Assembly (NCBI RefSeq): GCF_000192865.1
Contig: NC_015276.1
Coordinates: 310,001 to 374,000 of the forward strand
Reading direction: 5' to 3'
Origin: Marinomonas mediterranea MMB-1
GTDB lineage: Bacteria > Pseudomonadota > Gammaproteobacteria > Pseudomonadales > Marinomonadaceae
Length of the DNA: 64,000 nt
This document shows, piece by piece, positions 27,686-35,547 of this stretch. The notes beneath the pieces were generated by a model. The model had not been told where the DNA came from. It did no database searches and saw only the letters and a list, made by a program, of their open reading frames with translations. The position numbers and the translations under genes are program-made. How positions within the stretch are numbered: position 1 is the stretch's first letter; each line of letters opens with the position of its first letter.

Positions 27686-29263
27686 ATGTCGCAAGATATC
27701 CACGCTCATAAGATACTTATTTTAGATTTTGGTTCTCAATATACTCAGTTAATCGCTCGCCGTGTTCGTGAAATTGGTATTTTCTGTGAAATTCGTGCTT
27801 TTGATATGACGGACCAGGAAATTGTCGATTTTGCTCCAAGGGGCATTATTTTGGCGGGCGGTCCTGAATCTGTTGCCGAAGAAGGTTCACCGCGCGCACC
27901 TGAAACTGTATTTTCATTAGGTGTTCCTGTACTGGGCATTTGTTACGGCATGCAAACCATGGCCGAGCAAATGGGCGGTAAAGTTCAGTGCTCTGATGTA
28001 CGTGAATTTGGGTACGCGCAAATTCGTTCACATGAAGACTATACATTGTTGAATGGCGTAGCTGATCACATTGCTAACAATGGCGTGTCATTGCTTGATG
28101 TCTGGATGAGCCACGGTGACAAAGTGGTTGAAATGCCAGAAGGCTTTTCTTTGATGGCGTCAACTGAAAGCTGCCCAATCGCAGGTATGGCGAATGAGGC
28201 GAAGAAATTCTACGGTGTTCAATTCCACCCTGAAGTGACTCACACTAAACAAGGTGGTGTTATTCTTTCTCGTTTTGTTGTGGATATCTGTGGCTGTGAA
28301 ACGCTTTGGACGCCAGCAAATATTGCAGAAGACGCAATCGCTCGCATGCGTGAGCAAGTTGGCAATAAGAAGGTTTTGTTGGCTCTTTCTGGTGGTGTAG
28401 ATTCATCTGTCGTTGCGGCTCTTCTTCATAAGGCAATCGGCGATAAGCTGACCTGTGTTTTTGTCGACAACGGTCTACTTCGTTTAGATGAAGGCGATCA
28501 AGTAATGTCTATGTTTGCAGAAAACATGGGTGTGAATGTGATTCGCGTTGATGCAGAAGACTTGTTCTTAGGTAAACTTGCTGGTGTGGCGGACCCCGAG
28601 CAGAAACGTAAGATTATCGGTAATACTTTTATCGATATTTTTGACGAAGAAGCGGCTAAATTAACGGACGTTGATTTCCTTGCGCAAGGCACTATCTATC
28701 CGGATGTCATTGAATCTGCGGCCTCTAAAACCGGTAAAGCACATGTCATTAAATCTCACCACAATGTGGGTGGCCTTCCAGAAGATATGCAATTCGAATT
28801 GGTTGAACCTCTACGAGAGCTATTTAAAGACGAGGTTCGTAAATTAGGCGTGGAACTAGGCTTACCTCCACATATGGTTTACCGTCACCCGTTCCCAGGA
28901 CCTGGTCTAGGTGTTCGTATCTTGGGTGAAGTTAAGAAAGACTACGCTGATATTTTACGTCGCGCGGACGCTATCTTTATTGAAGAGTTGCGTGCATCAG
29001 GCTGGTACGACAAAACGAGTCAGGCATTTACCGTGTTCTTACCTGTTAAGTCGGTTGGCGTTGTTGGAGATGGCCGTCGCTATGAATACGTTGTCGCATT
29101 ACGTGCCGTTGAAACAATTGACTTTATGACAGCGCGTTGGGCTCATCTACCTTATGAGCTATTAGAAAAAGTGTCTGGTCGTATTATCAACGAGATAGAG
29201 CATATTTCTCGTGTTACCTATGATGTATCGTCAAAACCACCTGCGACGATTGAGTGGGAATAG
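27686..29263 (+). CDS. guaA: GMP synthase (glutamine-hydrolysing)
   Basis: Aminates XMP to GMP using glutamine and ATP. A protein of 525 residues. The N-terminal class I glutamine amidotransferase has the nucleophile Cys in LGICYGMQ and His/Glu in GVQFHPEVTHT. The PP-loop ATP pyrophosphatase has ALSGGVDSSV, and the C-terminal dimerisation domain ends PPATIEWE. The start is ATG 27686 with AGGATAGG upstream; GTG 27668 in the same frame is less likely. It lies 109 bases after guaB. Confidence 0.98.
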   Translation: MSQDIHAHKILILDFGSQYTQLIARRVREIGIFCEIRAFDMTDQEIVDFAPRGIILAGGPESVAEEGSPRAPETVFSLGVPVLGICYGMQTMAEQMGGKVQCSDVREFGYAQIRSHEDYTLLNGVADHIANNGVSLLDVWMSHGDKVVEMPEGFSLMASTESCPIAGMANEAKKFYGVQFHPEVTHTKQGGVILSRFVVDICGCETLWTPANIAEDAIARMREQVGNKKVLLALSGGVDSSVVAALLHKAIGDKLTCVFVDNGLLRLDEGDQVMSMFAENMGVNVIRVDAEDLFLGKLAGVADPEQKRKIIGNTFIDIFDEEAAKLTDVDFLAQGTIYPDVIESAASKTGKAHVIKSHHNVGGLPEDMQFELVEPLRELFKDEVRKLGVELGLPPHMVYRHPFPGPGLGVRILGEVKKDYADILRRADAIFIEELRASGWYDKTSQAFTVFLPVKSVGVVGDGRRYEYVVALRAVETIDFMTARWAHLPYELLEKVSGRIINEIEHISRVTYDVSSKPPATIEWE

Positions 29264-29285
29264 TATATTTCGTTTAGTCTAGAAA

Positions 29286-29318
29286 TAAAAAAAGGCCAGC
29301 CTAAGCTGGCTTTTTTAT
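29286..29318 (+). terminator. terminator after guaA
   Basis: An AAAAAAAGG run, the stem CCAGC-CTAA-GCTGG, then CTTTTTTATT form a compact hairpin with an A-tract before and a T-tract after. It can work on both strands. Confidence 0.88.
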
Positions 29319-29389
29319 TGGTGTTAAGGTTTAGTTGTATCCGTAATACTGTTAAAACGTAAACAGGCTATTTAAATGATAAAGACCTG

Positions 29390-30436
29390 TTACCTTCGAT
29401 TCTTATCTCCTCGGTTATCTTTCTTTTCTCTTCCCTGCTTATTCGTATTTCGCTTAGAAGATGAGCCTTCATTTCTGCTACTTCGAGTTTTTTGCTCTTT
29501 TTTTGAAGACTTACTATTGTTATTCGAACCAGATTTTGGTGTTGAATTGCGTTCTTCTGGCGTCGTTCTCGGGTTGGTATCATAGTTCTTATTGCCATCT
29601 TTAGGCTTAGGGCTTTTAGCAGAAAGCTCGATGTCTCGTTGATTAGGCTTGTCTTCTTCTATATCTATTTCTGTGTCTTTTTTATCTCGATCAGGTTTCC
29701 TACCTTCAATTAGATAGCTATTCGCAAATCGACCGAACACCTTTTGACTTGTCACTTTTTCAATGCCGTTTTGGGTGATTGTTACCTTGTCGCCTGCTTG
29801 GATACCTATACCGGAAGGTAGGCGTTTATTTCCCAATCTCAGATTGCCCTTGTTGTCGAGGTAGGCGAGACTTGAAAGTTGCCAGTTAGTAGAAGAGGCT
29901 CGATGTTCTCGACTTACATCTGTACTGTAGAACGCGCCATTAAAGAAATAGCCGCTGACAGCGAGCCTGTCACCGATTGAAATGTTAGGCCAATTACCTG
30001 GCGCTTTAGGGTCACGAAAAACGGCTTCCCCCAATATGGTTAATGAATCATCAGTGACTTCTTCAACCTCACCAATCAATGCGTGTTGTATCTGGATTTC
30101 TTTCGCAAACCAATCGCTATCAACCTTATGACTGAGTACGGCGACCTGTTGTCCTAACCTTAGGTCCGTCTCGTTTGCTTTCTTTCCATCGATGGTAATC
30201 AACGTATGTTCATCAAGCTCTATTTCTAAGCCATTTACCCAAATGCTGCCGAATTCGGTGATGGTGCCGATAATTCCCGTGCCGCCAAGGCCACGATCGT
30301 CTGCCAAGCCTGTTCCGCCTAATCCTCGGTCATCGACTGTCGCCTTACCTGTGCCACCGAGGCCTCTGTCATTACTGGCGCCGACCAGCATAAGCAATGA
30401 AATTGAAACAAGCAGGAGCTTAATGAGCTTAGGCAT
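29390..30436 (-). CDS. exported DUF5666-domain protein with DRGLGGTG repeats
   Basis: A 348-residue protein with a signal peptide (ending about MLVGAS). Three copies of DRGLGGTG (about 23-52) come next. A beta-rich DUF5666/OB-like region follows, with GIIGTITEFGSIWVNGLEIELD and later QQVAVLSHKVDSDWFAKEIQIQ. The last 100 residues are a low-complexity, charged Lys/Asn/Arg/Ser tail, unlikely to be folded. It overlaps the upstream DUF6502 gene by 8 bases, so the two form an operon. The DRGxGGTG repeats are typical of DUF5666 proteins; their role is not known. Envelope location is inferred from the signal sequence. Confidence 0.8.
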   Translation of the reverse strand: MPKLIKLLLVSISLLMLVGASNDRGLGGTGKATVDDRGLGGTGLADDRGLGGTGIIGTITEFGSIWVNGLEIELDEHTLITIDGKKANETDLRLGQQVAVLSHKVDSDWFAKEIQIQHALIGEVEEVTDDSLTILGEAVFRDPKAPGNWPNISIGDRLAVSGYFFNGAFYSTDVSREHRASSTNWQLSSLAYLDNKGNLRLGNKRLPSGIGIQAGDKVTITQNGIEKVTSQKVFGRFANSYLIEGRKPDRDKKDTEIDIEEDKPNQRDIELSAKSPKPKDGNKNYDTNPRTTPEERNSTPKSGSNNNSKSSKKEQKTRSSRNEGSSSKRNTNKQGREKKDNRGDKNRR

Positions 30437-31298
30437 TTTTTTGATCCTGCGCTGTTTGAGCGCTCACGAGGGAGGATTCTTCTTCCCGGAAAAAATACGT
30501 ACCGAGAATAAATCGGTGATGATTGTTAAGTGTGTCTTGATCGTCTCTTTCTGCTAGTTGCTGCGCTTGTTTATTTAAAGCAAGTAGGAGGCTATGGCTT
30601 CCCTCGTGCGCCGTTTTTTGCAGTTCATCTACAGATTGTTTAGATAAGCGGTTGTAAAAGACGGAGCGCTCAGGAAAGGGTGATCGAGTGTTGTCTAGAT
30701 TGTGTTCGCAGGCCGAAATATGATCGGCGGTGTTGCGGGCAAAGAAACTCATTTTGGTTTCTAAATCGTCACTTGGAAAGAGCGCTTCCAAGTTGAGTTT
30801 TAATTTGGCGCCGGGTTGCTCGACGAGTAAGCCTCTGCGCAGCCACTCATCGAATAAGGTTCTGGGACGTATATCTAGACTGACTTGTTTGACTAAGGTG
30901 TCAAATGACTTTTCTCCATGTCGATCCAGTTCCAACGGATGTCCCTGAGGATCTAAATAGCCACTGTCACCTAACCAAATACTGAGTACTCTTGATGTGA
31001 TCGAGTGCTTGGTTGTTAGGTGGCTTGATTCGTCTACTTCGTCAGTGAGTCGTTTAACATCTTTACGGTGTACGCCACTGACAATACTAATTCGGCTTTG
31101 AGTTACTTTTTCATTGTTCAGTTCTAACGACTTCTTTACTTCTCTTACGTAAGCATCTTTAGTCAGTTCCGCAAATTCAGGGAAGCTAACGCCATATCGA
31201 ATCGCCAAGCGAGTAAGTGCCCCTAAAACACGCTTTAAGGCGATGCGAACTAGGTTTTTAGAATTTGTTTCGGCGCAGTTTGGATCTTGTGCTGACAT
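30429..31298 (-). CDS. DUF6502 family protein
   Basis: A 289-residue soluble protein. The N-terminal segment ALKRVLGALTRLAIRYGVSFPEFAELTKDAYVREV, followed by VTQSRISIVSGVHRKDVKRL, matches the DUF6502 family; this part looks like a winged-helix or helix-turn-helix fold (residues about 15-85). The C-terminal half is helical with no known motif. There is no signal peptide or membrane segment, so it is cytoplasmic and possibly DNA-binding. It begins the two-gene operon with the exported DUF5666 protein and is divergent from sfsA. A regulator of its partner is a plausible but untested role. Confidence 0.8.
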   Translation of the reverse strand: MSAQDPNCAETNSKNLVRIALKRVLGALTRLAIRYGVSFPEFAELTKDAYVREVKKSLELNNEKVTQSRISIVSGVHRKDVKRLTDEVDESSHLTTKHSITSRVLSIWLGDSGYLDPQGHPLELDRHGEKSFDTLVKQVSLDIRPRTLFDEWLRRGLLVEQPGAKLKLNLEALFPSDDLETKMSFFARNTADHISACEHNLDNTRSPFPERSVFYNRLSKQSVDELQKTAHEGSHSLLLALNKQAQQLAERDDQDTLNNHHRFILGTYFFREEESSLVSAQTAQDQKNA

Positions 31299-31446
31299 AT
31301 TGTGTAAGGTGTTCTGTCGATAGCTTAGTGACTAAGTCTAATCTCGTGTGGGAAAAAGTGCCACATATAATGAAACGGCATATAATCCATAATATGATTG
31401 AAGTTTAAGCCACACAGCTTTTAAAAAGTTTTAAAAAGGAAAACAC

Positions 31447-32148
31447 GTGAAATTCCCAGTTTCTTTACAGCAAGGGCGCTTAATCAAGCGCTACAAGCGT
31501 TTTCTGTCTGATATAGAGTTAGACAGCGGCGAGATTATTACGGCGCACTGCCCGAACACAGGCTCAATGAAACGTTGTCAGCAAGAAAGCGCACGAGTTT
31601 GGGTATCGAAAAGTGATAATCCAAAACGTAAACTTGCTTATACGTGGGAGTTAGTTGAAGTTGATGAGCGGTTTTTAGCCTGTATCAATACGGGTTACCC
31701 AAATAAATTGGTGGGTGAGGCGATTAAAGGTGGAGTAATCCCCGAGCTGCAAAATTACAATGAGATAAAGGCCGAAGTGAAATATGGGCAGAACAGCCGC
31801 GTAGATTGGCTCTTGTCTAATGCGGAAAGTGAGTGTTATGTCGAGGTGAAAAGTGTCACTTTACTTGAGGAAGATGGTCAAGGTTACTTCCCTGACGCGG
31901 TGACGGAGCGAGGACGAAAACATCTTTATGAACTCACTTCGATGGTGGAACAAGGTAAGCGCGCTGTATTGTTCTTTTGTGTCAGTCATACAGGGATTGA
32001 CTCGGTAACACCAGCAGCACATATTGATGAAAAGTATGCGCAGGCGTTGAAAGAGGCGGTACAAAAGGGGGTTGAGGTTATTGCATACCGTGTCGACATT
32101 ACGCCAGAGCAGATGAAAGTACTAGAACCTGTTCGAGTGATTGTCTAA
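31447..32148 (+). CDS. sfsA: SfsA family DNA/RNA nuclease (sugar fermentation stimulation protein)
   Basis: A 233-residue protein of the SfsA family, matching the usual length. It has an N-terminal OB-like part (GRLIKRYKRFLSDIELDSGEIITAHCPNTGSMKRC) and a nuclease-like fold with NSRVDWLLSNAESECYVEVKSVTL and FPDAVTERGRKHLYEL, where the D...ExK pattern (RVDW, VEVKS) resembles restriction-type active sites. Originally named from maltose-gene effects in E. coli. GTG or ATG use is not in doubt: ATG-type GTG 31447 follows AAAGGAAAAC. Confidence 0.92.
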   Translation: MKFPVSLQQGRLIKRYKRFLSDIELDSGEIITAHCPNTGSMKRCQQESARVWVSKSDNPKRKLAYTWELVEVDERFLACINTGYPNKLVGEAIKGGVIPELQNYNEIKAEVKYGQNSRVDWLLSNAESECYVEVKSVTLLEEDGQGYFPDAVTERGRKHLYELTSMVEQGKRAVLFFCVSHTGIDSVTPAAHIDEKYAQALKEAVQKGVEVIAYRVDITPEQMKVLEPVRVIV

Positions 32149-32307
32149 AAATAAGGGCTTGCGCGTTTTACCTATGAGGAGGAATTTCACACTTTCTTGA
32201 AAGGTTTGCTCATGCTGTCTTAACACTTCGTTGCAAAGTCGTTGTCTCTATTGTCTAGGTTCGGTGTAGAATAGCGCCCCAATCAAATTTGCCTAAAGGG
32301 TCAGATC

Positions 32308-33015
32308 ATGGCAGACACGCATTACCGCCACATCCAAGAGCATTTTAGTTATCTAATTCGCAAAAATGTGCTTCAAGCAGGGGGGAAACTTCCTTCAGAG
32401 CGTGAAATTGGAGAGCAGTTTAACCTGACCCGAGTAACGGTAAGGCAAGCGCTACAGAATCTTGAAGCGGAAGGTCTGATTTACCGTGAGAATCGCAAAG
32501 GGTGGTTTGTGACGCCTCCTGCAGTGACCTATAACCCTGCCGCACAACTTAGTTTTAACCTATATGTTTCAGAGCAAGGTTTTGCGCCATCGACGGAAAA
32601 AATTGAACAAGTTGTCGAGCCTGCGTCATTGAAAATCGCTCAAAAAATGGGCATTAAAAAAGGGTCCCCCGTTCTTTTTTTGCATCGCCGACGGTTTATC
32701 GATAAGCGTCCGGTCTTAATCGAAAGAATGTACATCAATATTGCGTATCTTCCGGGCATTGAAGATGAAGATCTTACTCAATCACTGAGCCAGTTACTGA
32801 AGAACAAATATGATCTTTGCTACCGTGATATGGATCTTTCATTTAAATCCACCTCACTGCCCGAAGAAGCGGCTAAAGATCTTGGTATCGCATCTGGTCA
32901 GCCTGGGCTGCATGTTGAGCGAGTGAACTACATTAACGGCAATCAAGTGTTGGAACTCGATTACGAATTCTGGCGACATGATGCCGTTAATATCGCAATT
33001 GAAGTGCGCGAATAG
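32308..33015 (+). CDS. phnR: GntR-family regulator with UTRA domain, phosphonate utilisation type
   Basis: A 235-residue regulator. The N-terminal winged helix (about 5-70: GGKLPSEREIGEQFNLTRVTVRQALQNLEAEGLIYRENRKGWFV) and the C-terminal UTRA ligand domain (about 85-230) place it in the HutC subfamily. It precedes a 2-aminoethylphosphonate-type ABC transporter, from which it is separated by its own terminator and a palindrome fitting this family. It probably represses the transporter operon in the absence of its ligand. The symbol is a family-level assignment. Confidence 0.82.
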   Translation: MADTHYRHIQEHFSYLIRKNVLQAGGKLPSEREIGEQFNLTRVTVRQALQNLEAEGLIYRENRKGWFVTPPAVTYNPAAQLSFNLYVSEQGFAPSTEKIEQVVEPASLKIAQKMGIKKGSPVLFLHRRRFIDKRPVLIERMYINIAYLPGIEDEDLTQSLSQLLKNKYDLCYRDMDLSFKSTSLPEEAAKDLGIASGQPGLHVERVNYINGNQVLELDYEFWRHDAVNIAIEVRE

Positions 33016-33080
33016 TCTCTTTCTATCATTTTGTTTTGTCCTCTAATGGCTTTCACACAAAAGTGCTTTGTCATCCTCAT

Positions 33081-33117
33081 AAAGTGTCGCATGAATTGAA
33101 TTCGACACTTTTTCTTT
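33081..33117 (+). terminator. terminator of the GntR regulator gene
   Basis: AAAGTGTCG (33081-33089) pairs with CGACACTTT (33103-33111), followed by TTCTTTT. It separates the regulator transcript from the transporter operon. Confidence 0.82.
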
Positions 33118-33228
33118 TATTCCCTTCTATTTTCCTTAAATTTCACGTGATAGTGTGTTTTTTACACAATTAAAAAGTATTTCTTGTCATATTGATGACA
33201 TAAAAGGCTGTTATCTTTTACTTGTCTT

Positions 33229-33242
33229 CTGGTCTATACCAG
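33229..33242. promoter_or_regulatory. GntR/UTRA-type operator in the phosphonate transporter promoter
   Basis: CTGGTCTATACCAG is a 5-4-5 perfect inverted repeat containing TGGTCTATACCA, the motif type bound by PhnF-like GntR regulators. It sits between a -35-like TTGTCT (33222-33227) and a -10-like TATATT (33243-33248), so binding would block polymerase. Confidence 0.7.
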
Positions 33243-33370
33243 TATATTTTAAAAATAGACAGTTTGAAGTTAGGTTCTCTGATTAAGTTTTTTGACCGAT
33301 TTGGCGATAATTGATTAGAGGCCTAATAGATTACTTGAATCGGCGCCCTTTAATGATTGGAGAAGTGAAG

Positions 33371-34399
33371 ATGAGCAAGAAAAACTGGATGCATCGTTTA
33401 GCTGTACTAGCGGGTATCACTACTGTATCTGTTGCAGCGCATGCAGCGAAAACGGAACTTACTGTATACACAGCAGTAGAAGCAGAAGACTTGAAAAAGT
33501 ACGCTGCACGTTTTAACCAAGATCACCCAGATATTAAAATCAACTGGGTTCGTGATTCTACTGGCATCGTTACCGCGAAATTGCTTGCCGAAAAAGAAAA
33601 CCCACAGGCAGATGTTGTTTGGGGACTTGCTGCAACCAGTTTGATGTTGTTGGATGGCGAAGAGATGCTGCAATCCTACAAACCAAAAGGTTTTGAAAAA
33701 CTTTCTCCAAAATTCCGTGACAATTCAGCAGAGCCTGTATGGACAGGTATGGACGCTTGGATGGCAGCGGTATGTTACAACACGGTCGAAGCGGAGAAGC
33801 TAGGTCTACCAAAACCGACTTCTTGGCAAGATCTAACAAAGCCTGTCTATAAAGGGCATATCATCATGCCTAACCCGAATTCTTCAGGTACTGGATTTTT
33901 GGACGTCAGTAGCTGGCTACAAATCTTCGGTGAGGAAAAAGGCTGGGAGTATATGGATGGTCTACACCAAAATATCAGCCGCTACACACACTCAGGCTCT
34001 AAGCCTTGTAAGCTAGCAGCAGCGGGTGAAACCGCCATTGGTATTTCTTTTGCTTTCCGTGCAGCAAAATCGAAGAAGAAAGGCGCACCGCTTGATATCG
34101 TTTTCCCATCTGAAGGTTTAGGTTGGGATATGGAAGCGACGGCCATTATTAAAGGTACCGATAAGTTAGAGGCTGCTCAAACACTGGTTGACTGGACTGT
34201 CTCTAAAAAAGCAAATGAGATGTACAACAAAGGTTACGCAGTGGTCGCGATGCCGGGTATTGCGAAGCCAGTTAAGTACTTCCCAGAAAACGCTGAATCT
34301 CTAATGATCGACAACGATTTTGGTTGGTCAGCTGCAAACCGAAAAGTCATCTTAAAAACATGGCAAGAGCGTTATGACAGCAAAAGTGATCCAAAATAA
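33371..34399 (+). CDS. phnS: 2-aminoethylphosphonate-type ABC transporter substrate-binding protein
   Basis: A 342-residue periplasmic binding protein, signal peptide ending VAAHAA. The extracellular-solute-binding fold of the iron/phosphonate class (FbpA-like) is visible in ELTVYTAVEAEDLKKYAARFNQ and NPQADVVWGLAATSLMLL; GTGFLDVSSWLQIFGEEKGW and HSGSKPCKLAA fit the aminoethylphosphonate group (PhnS/AepX). The start is ATG 33371 with GGAG 8 bases upstream; the longer frame has no ribosome site and would hide the signal peptide. A hairpin after the gene may raise its level relative to the ATPase and permease. Confidence 0.87.
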   Translation: MSKKNWMHRLAVLAGITTVSVAAHAAKTELTVYTAVEAEDLKKYAARFNQDHPDIKINWVRDSTGIVTAKLLAEKENPQADVVWGLAATSLMLLDGEEMLQSYKPKGFEKLSPKFRDNSAEPVWTGMDAWMAAVCYNTVEAEKLGLPKPTSWQDLTKPVYKGHIIMPNPNSSGTGFLDVSSWLQIFGEEKGWEYMDGLHQNISRYTHSGSKPCKLAAAGETAIGISFAFRAAKSKKKGAPLDIVFPSEGLGWDMEATAIIKGTDKLEAAQTLVDWTVSKKANEMYNKGYAVVAMPGIAKPVKYFPENAESLMIDNDFGWSAANRKVILKTWQERYDSKSDPK

Positions 34400-34415
34400 T
34401 CACTGATCTAACTTT

Positions 34416-34453
34416 ATGCCTCAGTCATTGAATGATGCTGGGGCATTTGTTTT
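34416..34453 (+). terminator. intercistronic hairpin after the binding-protein gene
   Basis: ATGCC-T-CAG (34416-34424) pairs with CTG-G-GGCAT (34438-34446) and is followed by TTTGTTTT. A partial terminator or mRNA stabiliser between binding protein and ATPase is common in ABC operons. Confidence 0.7.
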
Positions 34454-34479
34454 ACCGCACATAATATAAAGGTACCCCT

Positions 34480-35547
34480 ATGAGCAGCACTTATTTAGCG
34501 CTTAATAATATTCATCAAAAATTTGGCACGCATCTCGCCTTAAACGACGTATCTTTGGATGTGGCTGAAGGCGAATTTGTTTGTTTTTTGGGGCCTTCTG
34601 GGTGCGGTAAAACCAGTTTACTTCGTATTATCGCTGGGCTTGATTTACCAACCGGTGGACAGGTTAATCAGGCTGGCAAAGACATTACGTATGCACCTGT
34701 TAAGCATCGTGATTTTGGTATTGTATTTCAGTCCTATGCCTTGTTTCCAAACCTCACAGTAGAGGACAACATTGCATATGGGCTTGTTACTCAAAATGTT
34801 TCGGCGCAAGAGCGACGAAATAGAGTAAAAGAGCTGCTTGCTACGGTCGGCTTATCGGGTAGTGAGCGCAAGTATCCTGCTCAACTTTCTGGAGGGCAAC
34901 AACAACGTGTTGCATTAGCTCGTGCTTTGGCAACGTCACCTGGGCTACTTTTGTTGGATGAGCCACTTTCTGCTTTGGATGCACGTGTAAGGGCGCATCT
35001 TCGTCAAGAGATAAAGCAGCTTCAAGAAAAGCTAGGTGTGACCACGATAATGGTAACCCATGACCAGGAAGAAGCGTTGACCATGGCAGATAAAATTGTC
35101 GTAATGAACCACGGAATTATTGAACAGATTGGCTCTCCCCAAACGGTCTACAGTCAGCCAAAATCTGCGTTTGTGGCGTCATTTGTCGGTGAAATGAACT
35201 TCTTACAGGCGGACATCGCTGGCGACCACTTACTTAAATCGGGAGATCATACGATTGAGTTTGATGGACAACTTGGACAAAAGAAAAATGCCATTCAAGT
35301 TGCCATTCGTCCTGAAGATGTGCGTTTTCTTGCTCAAGGGCAGGATCAAAACACCTTTACCGGCCGCGTTGCTCACACTGAGTTTTTAGGCTCCCGTGTG
35401 CGATCAACCTTGAAGCTAGATGGTATTGAAGCGCCTTTGTTGGCCGACGTCTCTATGAATGAAATGGCAACACTTAACATTGAAGCAGGGCATTCAGTTA
35501 TTTGCCAGTTACCAAAAGATCGCTTGCATGTATTTGAAGGGGTGTAA
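34480..35547 (+). CDS. phnT: 2-aminoethylphosphonate-type ABC transporter ATP-binding protein
   Basis: A 355-residue ATPase. Walker A GPSGCGKTS, signature LSGGQQQR, Walker B LLLLDEPLSAL and H-loop VTHDQEE are all present. A C-terminal TOBE domain (about 280-350, IQVAIRPEDVRFLAQ) places it with iron, spermidine and phosphonate importers. It overlaps the permease start (TAATG), so both are coupled. Together with the binding protein and permease it forms a high-affinity importer at the inner membrane. Confidence 0.88.
   Translation: MSSTYLALNNIHQKFGTHLALNDVSLDVAEGEFVCFLGPSGCGKTSLLRIIAGLDLPTGGQVNQAGKDITYAPVKHRDFGIVFQSYALFPNLTVEDNIAYGLVTQNVSAQERRNRVKELLATVGLSGSERKYPAQLSGGQQQRVALARALATSPGLLLLDEPLSALDARVRAHLRQEIKQLQEKLGVTTIMVTHDQEEALTMADKIVVMNHGIIEQIGSPQTVYSQPKSAFVASFVGEMNFLQADIAGDHLLKSGDHTIEFDGQLGQKKNAIQVAIRPEDVRFLAQGQDQNTFTGRVAHTEFLGSRVRSTLKLDGIEAPLLADVSMNEMATLNIEAGHSVICQLPKDRLHVFEGV

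Larger units (their letters stand above)
33016..33370 (+). other. intergenic region with terminator, promoter and operator
   Basis: About 355 bases without a gene between the GntR regulator and the transporter. It holds a terminator for the regulator gene, an AT-rich promoter segment and one perfect palindrome (separate entries), then a leader of more than 100 bases before the binding-protein ATG. Confidence 0.7.
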
